Positions 12,307 to 19,597 of a stretch of DNA of 20,018 bases are shown here, in pieces (within the stretch, counting starts at the first letter, position 1; each line of letters begins with the position of its first letter). Position numbers and translations under genes: made by a program. The notes beneath the pieces are model-generated. The model was not told the DNA's origin. It ran no database searches and was given only the letters and a program-made list of their open reading frames with translations. The DNA comes from an uncultured Eubacteriales bacterium. Its GTDB lineage: Bacteria; Bacillota; Clostridia; Oscillospirales; Acutalibacteraceae. The stretch is from positions 1 through 20,018 of the forward strand of contig CAKSOB010000017.1 of NCBI GenBank assembly GCA_934476545.1, read 5' to 3'.

Positions 12307-12335
12307 TTGACATACGTATTTATACGTGTTATAAT
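12307..12335 (+). promoter_or_regulatory. Consensus promoter with embedded palindromic operator of hicAB
   Basis: TTGACA (12307-12312) and TATAAT (12330-12335) are 17 bp apart, a perfect sigma-A promoter. The spacer contains the palindrome ACGTAT-TT-ATACGT (12314-12327). A dyad between the -35 and -10 boxes is a typical place for autorepression by the antitoxin HicB. Bases 12243-12306 show no gene. Confidence 0.8.
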
Positions 12336-12365
12336 ATATTTAAGCTAAGAAAAGAGGAAAACGTT

Positions 12366-12554
12366 ATGCCGATGACAGCCAAACAAATGATACGGTACTT
12401 GCAGCAAAACGGATTTGAAATTGTAGGTCAAAGAGGTTCTCATGTGAAACTGAGAAATGATAATACCAATACACAAGTGATCGTCCCGAACCACGCAAAA
12501 GACCTGAAAAAAGGGTTAGAACAAGAAATTTTGAAGCAAGCAGGGTTAAAATAA
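12366..12554 (+). CDS. hicA: HicA-family toxin (mRNA interferase)
   Basis: The 62-residue protein has the double-stranded-RNA-binding-like fold of HicA/YcfA: TAKQMIRYLQQNGFEIV, then QRGSHVKL with the catalytic histidine at residue 26, then VIVPNHAKDLKKG and the terminal ILKQAGLK. HicA cleaves mRNA independently of ribosomes until bound by HicB. GAGGAAA lies about 7 bases before ATG 12366; ATG 12372 is an alternative start. It is the first gene of a pair, 24 bases before hicB, with its own perfect promoter. In this position it is a prophage moron that could stabilise the element or block other phages. Confidence 0.9.
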   Translation: MPMTAKQMIRYLQQNGFEIVGQRGSHVKLRNDNTNTQVIVPNHAKDLKKGLEQEILKQAGLK

Positions 12555-12578
12555 CCCATGTTGTTAGGAGGAAATCAT

Positions 12579-12977
12579 ATGACGAAATTATTCTATCCGG
12601 CAATTTTTCACATTGCGGAGGAAGGCGGCTACTGGATCACCTTCCCTGACTTTCCAGGCTGCATGACACAAGGCGATGATATGAGCGAGGCTTATGAGAT
12701 GGCAATGGATGCACTGGGATTGGAATTATCGGAATTGATTGAAAACAAAATGGAACTCCCTTCCCCATCTGAACCTCAAACGATTGCAGCGGAAGACGGC
12801 GTTCTTGTGGTGGTAGAATTCGACTGCCAAGCATATCAGAAAAGAACCAGTTCCAAATCCATCAAGAAAACCTTAACCATTCCGGAATGGTTAAATGAAG
12901 CAGCGGAAAAAGAAAACATCAACTTCTCTCAACTTCTGCAAAAGGCGTTAAAAGAGCAGCTGCATATCAGTCGATAA
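12579..12977 (+). CDS. hicB: HicB-family antitoxin with ribbon-helix-helix domain
   Basis: The 132-residue protein starts at ATG 12579 with AGGAGG 7 bases upstream; an earlier in-frame ATG at 12558 would place that site inside the gene. Residues about 1-75 form the degenerate RNase H-like HicB fold (FYPAIFHIAEEGGYWITFPDFPGC, then GDDMSEAYEMAMDALGLEL). Residues about 92-130 (KKTLTIPEWLNEAAEKENIN then FSQLLQKALKEQL) are an Arc-type ribbon-helix-helix DNA-binding domain. It neutralises HicA and should bind the palindrome at 12314-12327 to repress its own operon. Confidence 0.9.
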   Translation: MTKLFYPAIFHIAEEGGYWITFPDFPGCMTQGDDMSEAYEMAMDALGLELSELIENKMELPSPSEPQTIAAEDGVLVVVEFDCQAYQKRTSSKSIKKTLTIPEWLNEAAEKENINFSQLLQKALKEQLHISR

Positions 12978-13019
12978 AAACTTGAAAAGATATCTAACAG
13001 ATCCATTTAGATTCCCCTT

Positions 13020-13121
13020 AAAAAGGTAAAAGGCTGAGCGAATGCTCAGCCCGGTCCCCAATACGAAGTATCAGGCAACACTGTTATAGTTATTATATTC
13101 CACATCTCGGTAAAAATGCAA
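13020..13121 (-). ncRNA. Candidate ~65-nt small RNA with its own promoter and terminator
   Basis: On the reverse strand, TTGCAT (13121-13116), an 18-bp spacer and TATAAT (13097-13092) form a promoter. Transcription from about 13085 would reach the perfect 8-bp hairpin GGCTGAGC-ATTC-GCTCAGCC (13051-13032), followed by TTTTACCTTTTT. No open frame of useful length lies between. The unit is a self-contained short transcript between the lysis cassette and hicAB. It may be a phage regulatory RNA or a type I antitoxin. The rest of the gap (12978-13019 and 13122-13204) shows nothing I can support. Confidence 0.5.
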
Positions 13122-13204
13122 TATGTAAAAATTTAAAGTTTTTTATATATTTTTGTGAATCATTTTGCTATTTTTCTTAACTCGCTTCTCACAAATACAA
13201 AAAA

Positions 13205-13229
13205 CGGGCAGGGAACACATCCCCGCCCG
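13205..13229 (-). terminator. Terminator of the prophage late operon
   Basis: CGGGC-a-GGG (13205-13213) pairs with CCC-c-GCCCG (13221-13229). On the reverse strand it is followed by TTTTTTG. It lies just after the holin stop at 13242 and closes the reverse-strand tail and lysis operon. Confidence 0.8.
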
Positions 13230-13241
13230 CTTTCTTTTTAT

Positions 13242-13541
13242 CTATTCATCTTTATGTTTGTTTGTCAGCTGTTTGTAAATCTGATTGCAGTACACACTTG
13301 CACCGGCACATAAAATGCCTTGTGTAGCGGCAGTGAAAAGTGCCATGAGTACGCTCTGCCAGCCTGTCAGCGGATTTACCGCCAACACATAAGCGATAGA
13401 CAAGCCTACGCCTGCCGCACCCAGCACAAGCGGGATAAAGCGATCAGGCATAGCCGTCTTTTTTAGTCCTACACCGATGAAATACAGCGCCGGAATGAGA
13501 ACCAGCAGTTCCGGCTGAATATAATTTGTAATCTGCTCCAT
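13242..13541 (-). CDS. Phage holin
   Basis: The 99-residue protein has three hydrophobic segments: LLVLIPALYFIGVGL (about 12-26), FIPLVLGAAGVGLSIAYVLA (about 35-54) and VLMALFTAATQGILCAGASV (about 64-83), followed by a charged, lysine-rich tail. This is the build of small Firmicutes phage holins that form membrane lesions and release the amidase. The start at 13541 has GGAGGG 6 bases upstream. It is the last gene of the late operon, after the XhlA-like gene and the amidase, as in PBSX, where xhlB follows xhlA. The assignment to the holin class rests on topology and position and less on sequence. Confidence 0.82.
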   Translation of the reverse strand: MEQITNYIQPELLVLIPALYFIGVGLKKTAMPDRFIPLVLGAAGVGLSIAYVLAVNPLTGWQSVLMALFTAATQGILCAGASVYCNQIYKQLTNKHKDE

Positions 13542-13551
13542 ATGTACCCTC

Positions 13552-13839
13552 CTATCTTAAAATCTGCGCCAAAATGGCGGCGACGATACCGGCAGCCGCT
13601 GCGCCGATGACGGCGGCCACCAGCTTGTCCCACCACCCTTTCGGACGGTCGGAAACCTTTTTCACCTCGGTTTTGATTTCTTCCATGTCCTTCACCACAC
13701 CGTCCACCTTGGTGCTGACGGTCGCCATAGCGGTTGCCAGCTCGTGTACATCGCTGACCTCTTTTTCCAGCATGTCCAACCGCTTGTGGGCGGATTTTGC
13801 GCTGTCATAGGCTTGTTGTGCCAAAACGTCATGCTCCAC
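13552..13839 (-). CDS. XhlA-like lysis protein
   Basis: The 95-residue protein has a long heptad-rich coiled coil (about residues 5-65, AKSAHKRLDMLEKEVSDVHEL onward), a basic turn with DRPKGWWDKL, and one C-terminal membrane span (LVAAVIGAAAAGIVAAILAQIL). This matches XhlA, the membrane-associated partner of holin in PBSX-type lysis. The start appears to be GTG at 13839, with AGGTGA 5-6 bases upstream, 8 bases after the amidase stop; no ATG in frame is better placed. It is cotranscribed with the amidase and holin. Confidence 0.8.
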   Translation of the reverse strand: MEHDVLAQQAYDSAKSAHKRLDMLEKEVSDVHELATAMATVSTKVDGVVKDMEEIKTEVKKVSDRPKGWWDKLVAAVIGAAAAGIVAAILAQILR

Positions 13840-13847
13840 TTTCTCAC

Positions 13848-14474
13848 CTACTTCTTTGTTGCCAGCTTTTTGAAAAGCGTTTCAGGGCTGCTGTGCTTCA
13901 TCAGGAAAGCAATTGTACCATCACTGAAGCCGAAACGCTTCTGCACTTTGTCTTTCAGTTCTTTCGATACGCTGACAGTCGGCTTTTTCAGCGCATCCAG
14001 TTCTTTTTGCACCATCTTTTTAAAGCGATCCCAGCCCATATCAAGGGTGCGGTGGGGGCAGTATTTGTCCATGTAGTCTTGGTGCTTTGTCACCTTATTC
14101 AGACCCCAGCCACGTTCTTTGAGCAGCTGGGCGATAAACTTCGCCGCCAGTTTTTCAGCCTTGATAAAGCGTTCCCCACCGGATTTAGAATAGCAAATCT
14201 CCACCGCAATGCCCTCTCGGTTGCCTTTGCCGTTACCGTCCCCTGCGTGCCAAGCGTTGCGATTCAGTGGAATACCTTGTACAACTTCCTTGTCGTCGAT
14301 TGCGAAGTGGAAGCTGCATTCGGCATTGTTAGAAATCATATATGCGATTTCGTCACTGGCGGAAGCGTCATTGTAGGTGTTATGTACCACAATTCGGGTA
14401 GGCTGCATTGTGTACGGGCACTTGATATTGTACTTGCTTGGACTTACTAGTTTTTTCACAACTTTAATTGCCAT
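13848..14474 (-). CDS. N-acetylmuramoyl-L-alanine amidase (endolysin)
   Basis: The 208-residue enzyme cleaves the bond between muramic acid and L-alanine in peptidoglycan. Residues about 10-145 are an Amidase_2 (T7 lysozyme/PGRP-like) domain: zinc ligands H31 (IVVHNTYN), H131 (TKHQDYMDKYCPH) and C139, with NAWHAGDG at about 73-80 and GIAVEICYS in the core. The C-terminal 50 residues (SVSKELKDKVQKRFGFSD and on) are a small helical tail, probably for cell-wall binding. ATG 14474 is chosen because GGAGG is 9 bases away; ATG 14480 would leave 3. It has no signal peptide, so it depends on the holin. The small gene at 14464 overlaps its start. Confidence 0.92.
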   Translation of the reverse strand: MAIKVVKKLVSPSKYNIKCPYTMQPTRIVVHNTYNDASASDEIAYMISNNAECSFHFAIDDKEVVQGIPLNRNAWHAGDGNGKGNREGIAVEICYSKSGGERFIKAEKLAAKFIAQLLKERGWGLNKVTKHQDYMDKYCPHRTLDMGWDRFKKMVQKELDALKKPTVSVSKELKDKVQKRFGFSDGTIAFLMKHSSPETLFKKLATKK

Positions 14475-14556
14475 CGTCATTCACCTCCAGTGGATCGGGC
14501 AGATTGTTATCTTCGCCCTTGCCGTACTCTATAGTCTGTACGTCTTTTTCTTTCAT
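14464..14556 (-). CDS. Small 30-residue phage protein
   Basis: The start at 14556 has GGGAGGT about 8 bases upstream. The frame runs MKEKDVQTIEYGKGEDNNLP, then DPLEVNDDGN, and overlaps the amidase start by 11 bases. Its end carries the amidase ribosome binding site, which points to translational coupling. It is acidic and polar with no recognisable domain. The strong ribosome binding site and operon position support a real gene. Confidence 0.5.
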   Translation of the reverse strand: MKEKDVQTIEYGKGEDNNLPDPLEVNDDGN

Positions 14557-14576
14557 AGTGGGTACCTCCCTACTCA

Positions 14577-14723
14577 TTAAGATTCTTTCTTCGGCAGCAT
14601 AGCAGTTAGCTCCATGTACTGTTCTTCGGTCAGTTTGCCCGCAGCAAAAAAGATGTCAATTTTTTCTGCAATCCCATCCGTTTGCCCTCTTTCAATCATT
14701 CTTTTTAAAGTACGATACAGCAT
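14577..14723 (-). CDS. XkdX-like small phage protein
   Basis: The 48-residue start at 14723 (MLYRTLKRMIERG) has AAAGGAG 5-6 bases upstream; a longer frame to 14780 lacks one and would overlap the gene before it. The end, IDIFFAAGKLTEEQYMELTAML, has the GxLTEEQYxEL signature of XkdX-type proteins, which sit between the tail fibre and lysis genes in many Firmicutes prophages. The function is unknown. Confidence 0.65.
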   Translation of the reverse strand: MLYRTLKRMIERGQTDGIAEKIDIFFAAGKLTEEQYMELTAMLPKKES

Positions 14724-14736
14724 ATTTTTACTCCTT

Positions 14737-15039
14737 TCACTCAGCAATCCCCAGCTCCAGTAGCGTAAGGCGATACTCATAGTCTACCACCATCGCATCG
14801 GTGTCTGCGGTAACTGCATTCAAGTTGTTTAGTGTTTCTCCGGAATCGACAAATTCCAGTTCTATCGTTTCAACGCCGTCTAGGTCAGGTCTGCCGGCTA
14901 GGTGATACGGCGTGTTACCGTAGCAGATGCCTGTTGCGTGTGCCTCATCTGTCAGGTTGAAACATCCATTCTCTACTCTGCGAATCCAAACAGGATGTTC
15001 CGTGTAAAATGACAAGTCCGCTATTTTTACTTTATACAC
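14737..15039 (-). CDS. Phage hypothetical protein downstream of the tail fibre gene
   Basis: About 100 residues from a GTG at 15039, 7 bases after GGAGGT; a GTG at 15048 is too close to that site. The frame overlaps the tail fibre gene end by 8 bases. The sequence starts VYKVKIADLSFYTEHPVWIRR in essence, contains FNLTDEAHATGICYGNTPYHL, and ends with a helix rich in D, E and L. Proteins with this pattern occur after DUF6273 tail fibre genes in gut Firmicutes phages, and the final helix resembles the XkdW-type tail of the PBSX cluster. The function is unknown; a tail-fibre chaperone is a reasonable guess from position only. Confidence 0.6.
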   Translation of the reverse strand: MYKVKIADLSFYTEHPVWIRRVENGCFNLTDEAHATGICYGNTPYHLAGRPDLDGVETIELEFVDSGETLNNLNAVTADTDAMVVDYEYRLTLLELGIAE

Positions 15040-17278
15040 CTTCTGCACCTCCCACTACAAAGCACGGAGAAATCGCTCCACCGTACCAGTAAGTAAGCGT
15101 GTTACGTTCTCCGTTAGTACCTACAACAAAACCATAACTGTCGTCGGTATCGCCGTAGCTGTTGCCACCGCAATCTCTACACCAACTCTTTTTTGCATTG
15201 GTCCCATCATACGCAATCGTTATCGGAGAATTTCCTGCTGTGTAATAATCATACTGCTTGCAGTAATTACCGGTCATTCCTTTATTACTACCCCAAATTT
15301 CTTTTTCCGAAAGAATAAAAAGGTTATCTTTCGTAGCGGTGATTTCAGGGTTGTTTGAATATTGAGAGTTATTTGTATACTTATCCACGGGCGTTATAAC
15401 GGAAGTCAAGTCTTCCGGAAGCGATTTATTAAATTCAGGAAGTGATTGGTGTCGAATAATAGTATTCTTATACCCATATGTCGTGGCTCGACCGGAGACA
15501 TTAGAATCGTAGGCGCTTCTTTTAAAGAGATGGTCGCTATCATTAGCATCATACCCACTAGAGTAAAACGCAATTGGCTTTCCAGACGCAGTTCCAAGTT
15601 GAAAGTGAATTGTACAGCTTTCTTCGTACTCTGTGTTGTGATCGAACCCTAAGATGATAGCTGTACACGCAAAGTTATCCAGTGTCAGATTTCCAACCTT
15701 TCCATTCAGTGTGAGATTTTTACAATCTCCAACTTTCCAAAATTCGGCAGCTTTTCCCATTTTCGCTATTTCGCTAATCGTTTCCCAGCTGTTTAAAGTA
15801 AGGTCTGAGTAAACCTTCCGCAAATTTACACCATAGTAGATGTTTGCGCTCACGCCGTTTTCCGTGTAAGAAATTATAATTCTGTTTTCTGTTCCTAGTT
15901 TGCCGGTTGGTGTGTAGGTATAGCCCGTCACTTCTTTTTTCGTGCCATCTGTATAGGTGGCTGTTACCTTCATGCCTTCAGGAGCAAAATAATCCCCTGT
16001 GATATAGTCTGTTTTTGTGGGTGGCGTTGTAACAGCAATGCTGGCTAGGTACCGTACCGTGAATGTTGTACTATCTGTCTCCGTGATACCTAACAGCGTA
16101 TAAGAAACAACCGCAGCGGTATCACCCGCTTCTAAGACAGCTTTATCCCATGTACAGCTCGTGGTTACCTCCTCCGTGGTGCTGTCTGTGTAGGTGGCGG
16201 TAACCACTGCACCGGTTGGGTCAAAAGTTTCCCCAATTTCATACAGTGTCTTGGTGGGAGATGTTGTCACCTCGATATGGTCCAAAATCATCATATACAG
16301 GTCCGTGCGGGGGTCAAGATAGATTTCCACCGTCTTGGATACACTCTTTCCTTTATGAGAGCAAGTAACTGTCCAAATACCGGTATCCGGCAGATTGAAT
16401 TTGCAGGAGCTTGTATTTTCCAGTGTGGCAACGCCGTTGGTGCAAGTGACTTTTGCGCCCGTGCAGGTATGCACGAAAAGTTCTAACTTTGTGATATTTA
16501 GAGATTCTGCTAAACTTTTTAAAGTGATTTGCTTGCTTTCACCGTCAGCCACCGAGTAAATCGGGAGTGTGTCGGTTTCTGCGGCGGCAGTGGTTTCATC
16601 CAGCAGTTCGGTTTTCTTTTGCGGATCCCCGTTGATTTCATCCAGAATGGTGTTGATATTTCCGATCGCTGCCGCCACCGCCTTGTTTTGGATAGGATTT
16701 TCAGAAGTGGTAGAAAGCTGACTATCCACCGTGATTTTCGGTATGGGAATTTGATCCTCCGGTACCTTGCCGTCCACCAGATCTGCTTTTTTCCGCAGTT
16801 CTTCCCCAAAGGCATCGGCTGTCACATAGACAAGACTTTCATCCAAAGTCACCGTGACATTTTCCGCATTGGATACGGTCAACACCCAGTTGATGAGAAA
16901 TTCCGTCAGTGTGGCGGGGATGTAGTCCGCCTTGTCTGCTGTTTTCGCATTGGCGTAAGCGATCAAGGCTTCGGGGTAGTCTGGTTCCCCCTCGATTTTT
17001 CCGTAAAGACCGATTTCAGCCAAGTGGAAAGGATCAAGGAGCGTATCCCCTTTTTTGTTGGAAAATTGGGCGGTGAGCACCATCGTGTTATCTTCCACCC
17101 GCTTTTTTATGATTGCCATTTCTCCCAGCGGTTCTACAAGCGTGGTTCGCTCACTTAGTCCCACAGAAAGAAACCCGCTGCCAAACTCCGCCCTTGTAAT
17201 GACGAGCCGCTCACCGGCAGTGACCTTCGCCATGTATCGGGTGCCGGTTTGCGTTAAATAAAATAATTCAAAAGCCAT
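15032..17278 (-). CDS. Tail fibre / receptor-binding protein with bacterial Ig-like repeats
   Basis: The 748 residues fall into parts. Residues 1-160 are the conserved N-terminal tail-fibre domain that attaches to the baseplate (MAFELFYLTQTGTRYMAKV, ITRAEFGSG, LTEFLINWVLTVSNAENVTV). Residues about 160-255 form a linker with helical heptads. Residues about 265-330 make a beta-rich Ig-like unit with a cysteine pair. Residues about 340-500 hold two tandem bacterial Ig-like repeats (IEVTTSPTKTLYEIGETFDP and IAVTTPPTKTDYITGDYFAP). The C-terminal 240 residues (LNSWETISEIAKMG to WYGGAISPCFVVGGAEG) match the DUF6273 type, often the variable receptor-binding tip. The ATG lies 1 base after the DUF2313 gene stop. 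Ig-like repeats probably help adhesion to surface glycans or mucus. Confidence 0.82.
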   Translation of the reverse strand: MAFELFYLTQTGTRYMAKVTAGERLVITRAEFGSGFLSVGLSERTTLVEPLGEMAIIKKRVEDNTMVLTAQFSNKKGDTLLDPFHLAEIGLYGKIEGEPDYPEALIAYANAKTADKADYIPATLTEFLINWVLTVSNAENVTVTLDESLVYVTADAFGEELRKKADLVDGKVPEDQIPIPKITVDSQLSTTSENPIQNKAVAAAIGNINTILDEINGDPQKKTELLDETTAAAETDTLPIYSVADGESKQITLKSLAESLNITKLELFVHTCTGAKVTCTNGVATLENTSSCKFNLPDTGIWTVTCSHKGKSVSKTVEIYLDPRTDLYMMILDHIEVTTSPTKTLYEIGETFDPTGAVVTATYTDSTTEEVTTSCTWDKAVLEAGDTAAVVSYTLLGITETDSTTFTVRYLASIAVTTPPTKTDYITGDYFAPEGMKVTATYTDGTKKEVTGYTYTPTGKLGTENRIIISYTENGVSANIYYGVNLRKVYSDLTLNSWETISEIAKMGKAAEFWKVGDCKNLTLNGKVGNLTLDNFACTAIILGFDHNTEYEESCTIHFQLGTASGKPIAFYSSGYDANDSDHLFKRSAYDSNVSGRATTYGYKNTIIRHQSLPEFNKSLPEDLTSVITPVDKYTNNSQYSNNPEITATKDNLFILSEKEIWGSNKGMTGNYCKQYDYYTAGNSPITIAYDGTNAKKSWCRDCGGNSYGDTDDSYGFVVGTNGERNTLTYWYGGAISPCFVVGGAEGV

Positions 17279-17279
17279 G

Positions 17280-17804
17280 TTACACCTGCCTTACCGTCAT
17301 GATTTTTCCAAACTGCAACGCGCCGGATACCTGCATCGTTGCAGGGATGTTGGTGCGCAGCCGCAGGTCAATCCGAAGATTTGCGGGGACTACCCGTTCC
17401 AGCAGCTCCGCAACGCTCTGAAAATTCTGCTTTGCCAACAAGTCCACCTGCACTGCCAAAAGAAATTGCTTTCCGTTTAATTCCAGTGCGAAGCCGTCTG
17501 CCCCGCAAAGGGCGGTAAGCTGCTGTTCCAGTGTCCGATAGGTAAAAGGCAATTGTTCGTTAAATTTCGCCTTTACCCGAAACCGCCGCGTTTCCAGTGT
17601 ATCACCGGTTCGAGGCAGCAGTCCCAGTAGCGTTTCATATCGCTGAACGCCCACCTCGTCTGCATCATCGAAAAAGGAACTGCCCAGCAAGCTGCCCGTC
17701 TCTTTGGAAAGCCGGTCAAAAGCGACTTGCGCCGCTTCTGTCAGCAATTGAAATTCCAGTACATCCCATAGCACAGGCGGTACATAAGAAAGCAGCTGAT
17801 TCAT
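17280..17804 (-). CDS. DUF2313 baseplate protein (YmfQ/XkdU-like)
   Basis: The 174-residue protein starts at 17804 with GGAGG 7 bases upstream; its ATG overlaps the stop of the baseplate J gene (ATGA). It begins MNQLLSYVPPVLWDVLEFQL, and its body has LGLLPRTGDTLETRRFRVKAKFNE and LERVVPANLRIDLRLRT, the DUF2313 pattern. These proteins correspond to gpI-type wedge components joining baseplate J to the tail fibres of contractile phages and defective PBSX particles. Order and spacing match the xkdT-xkdU-xkdV segment. Confidence 0.88.
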   Translation of the reverse strand: MNQLLSYVPPVLWDVLEFQLLTEAAQVAFDRLSKETGSLLGSSFFDDADEVGVQRYETLLGLLPRTGDTLETRRFRVKAKFNEQLPFTYRTLEQQLTALCGADGFALELNGKQFLLAVQVDLLAKQNFQSVAELLERVVPANLRIDLRLRTNIPATMQVSGALQFGKIMTVRQV

Positions 17805-18877
17805 CCTGCCACCTCCAATGCGTTCAGGGTAGGGATTTCGCTGCCACCCAACTCTAAATTTTTCGGTGCGCCGTTTACTGTCGTGTCGGAGATATCCAGT
17901 ACACAGGCAAGATTCAGCAGCTTGTTTTCAATTTGAGAAATGCGCACCACCAGCGCCTGCTCGTCCTCCCAGCTTTTAGAAAGGTCTGCAAGGTAATCCT
18001 TGATGGCGTTTTCCAAAAGCGTCTTGGAAGAAGCGTAGTCATAGCCGGTTACAAAAGTTAAGTTGGTTTGTACGGTGATTGGCGCAGGCGTTACACCGGC
18101 AACGGTCACAGTATGCCCGATAGGGGCAATCCCGACACCCTCGCCGCCGTTTTCCACCGGATCCAAAGCGGTTTGCGCCGATTCCACCAGTAACGCCGTC
18201 GGTACTTTGTAGTCGGAATCGGTAATTGTAACCAGTACCGTACCGCCGCCAAAAGGCGCGCGCTGCACCTTTACGCCGCCCACACCGGGGAGCAGCTTCG
18301 TTTTCGCTTTGTAGTCTGCCACGTTCCCTCCATAGGACAGGCTGTTCAGGCTGTCAAAGTACCGTTCTCGCAGGCTTTCGGTATCATCCCCCTCTTCCCC
18401 GGGAATGAGTACGCCGGCAATCTCTGCCGTTTCCAGTCCTTCGATAAATTGGATCGGAAGCAAAAACCCGCTGTATTGGTTGCCTTCTTTTCCATCGGTT
18501 TCGCACTCCAGCTTGTATCTTCCGTCACTGATTTGCTCTGTAACGATATAGTTTAAGTCGCCGTAGTTGAACCGGCTGCCCGGTGGAATCTTCACAGTCA
18601 GCGGTGTGAATTCCCCCTCGATTACCGCCGGTGTTGCCCCTTGGATGGGAACGCCACGTTCCTTGCATCGCTTGATGAGGTATTCCAAGCTGCAAGTGTC
18701 GGCAAAGGATTCGTCCAGTATCATGTCCAACTCGGCATAAACCTGTGTCAGTAGGATGGCGCAGGGCGCAAGGGCATCATAGATGATACTGCCTTCACGC
18801 TTGTCCACCGTATCCGGCACAGCGGAGAGCATTTGCTCCAAAATCGTTTCAAATGTCATGGTGTCACGATACGCCAT
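17801..18877 (-). CDS. Baseplate J-like protein (XkdT-like)
   Basis: The 358 residues match the gpJ/XkdT family: N-terminal FETILEQMLSAVPDTVDKREGSIIYDALAP, a central GAPPVIEGEFTP-type beta domain, ESLRERYFDSLNSLSYGGNVADY and the GVGGVKVQRAPFGGGTVLVTI core near residue 210, and a C-terminal helical and beta region. Baseplate J forms the wedge ring at the end of contractile tails, so the element encodes a myovirus-type or tailocin tail. The start at 18877 has GAGGTG 7 bases upstream and overlaps the previous gene by 14 bases. Confidence 0.94.
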   Translation of the reverse strand: MAYRDTMTFETILEQMLSAVPDTVDKREGSIIYDALAPCAILLTQVYAELDMILDESFADTCSLEYLIKRCKERGVPIQGATPAVIEGEFTPLTVKIPPGSRFNYGDLNYIVTEQISDGRYKLECETDGKEGNQYSGFLLPIQFIEGLETAEIAGVLIPGEEGDDTESLRERYFDSLNSLSYGGNVADYKAKTKLLPGVGGVKVQRAPFGGGTVLVTITDSDYKVPTALLVESAQTALDPVENGGEGVGIAPIGHTVTVAGVTPAPITVQTNLTFVTGYDYASSKTLLENAIKDYLADLSKSWEDEQALVVRISQIENKLLNLACVLDISDTTVNGAPKNLELGGSEIPTLNALEVAG

Positions 18878-19283
18878 CAGCGCGCACCTCTCTTTCTTCT
18901 TGTATATCTCCGAAAATCGTCCCTACGGTGAACTGCACCGAAAGCACGTCCCGCCGCCGTTCAAAGGTAAAATCCGTCACTTCCAAAATGCGGTCATCTT
19001 GCAGCAGCGCTTCGGTGATCCTATCCTCAATCAAGGATTCCAGCTCTTCCTCGGAATCCTCCTCTTGCCAGTCCTCCCGTTCAATCCCGTAATCCCAAGA
19101 AAAAATCGGGTGCAAAAATCGGTCTGTTTGCAGCAGTAGATAAATGGCTTGCTTTACCGCTTCCAGTTCATCCGTCATGCCCACGGACGGTTTCCCGTCA
19201 AACCGCAGCTTGTAGGTACGGCTCACCGGTGTTTCGATTGAAAAGGATTCCTGTAAATCCTCCGTGTATGCGCTGGGAATCAT
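18864..19283 (-). CDS. DUF2634 protein (XkdS-like baseplate wedge)
   Basis: The 139-residue start at 19283 (MIPSAYTEDLQESF) has GAAGGTGG 5-6 bases upstream; the longer frame to 19364 overlaps the preceding gene needlessly. The body shows RTYKLRFDGKPSVGMTDELEAVKQAIYLLLQTDRF and FSWDYGIE, as in XkdS and gp25-like lysozyme-fold wedge proteins. An acidic insert (EDWQEEDSEEELES) follows. It overlaps the genes on both sides, showing tight coupling in the baseplate operon. Confidence 0.88.
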   Translation of the reverse strand: MIPSAYTEDLQESFSIETPVSRTYKLRFDGKPSVGMTDELEAVKQAIYLLLQTDRFLHPIFSWDYGIEREDWQEEDSEEELESLIEDRITEALLQDDRILEVTDFTFERRRDVLSVQFTVGTIFGDIQEEREVRADGVS

Positions 19284-19597
19284 AGCGCCACCTTCTTTCC
19301 CAAAATCAAAAATTGTTGCCCGCCTTGCAGTCGCAGCAAAATCAATTCGTCCCCCACGTTCCAAAGCGCAGGGCAGTTGTTAGGATCGGTTTCTTTGCAG
19401 CTTTTGTGGCAGGCGCCGCCGCACCGGGACGGGCCCTGCAGCGCAATGAAAAATTCTTTTCCGAAGAGCTCTTCTTGCGATAGCTGCACCTGAAAGGGAG
19501 ACAGAGAAAGAATCTTTCCGGTTCGCACATTCACCGGTTTGGCGCTCTCTACGGCATTAACCGCCACCTGCTTCATCACTTCGATTAGCTGATTCAT
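19280..19597 (-). CDS. DUF2577 baseplate protein (XkdR-like) with a cysteine-rich loop
   Basis: The 105-residue protein begins at 19597 within the stop of the preceding gene (ATGA); GGGGG lies 11 bases upstream. MNQLIEVMKQVAVNAVESAKPVNVRTGKILSLSPFQVQLSQ matches DUF2577/XkdR, and it ends in an OB-like beta segment (VGDELILLRLQGGQQFLILGK). Between them is CGGACHKSCKETDPNNC with four cysteines, an insertion that could bind a metal at the tail tip. Order matches xkdQ-xkdR-xkdS. Confidence 0.83.
   Translation of the reverse strand: MNQLIEVMKQVAVNAVESAKPVNVRTGKILSLSPFQVQLSQEELFGKEFFIALQGPSRCGGACHKSCKETDPNNCPALWNVGDELILLRLQGGQQFLILGKKVAL

Noticed and set aside
13797..14450. 217-codon + strand ORF opposite the amidase
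   Set aside because: Shadow of the amidase, whose zinc ligands and operon context are clear.
16529..17158. 209-codon + strand ORF opposite the tail fibre gene
   Set aside because: Shadow frame with no ribosome binding site or family pattern.
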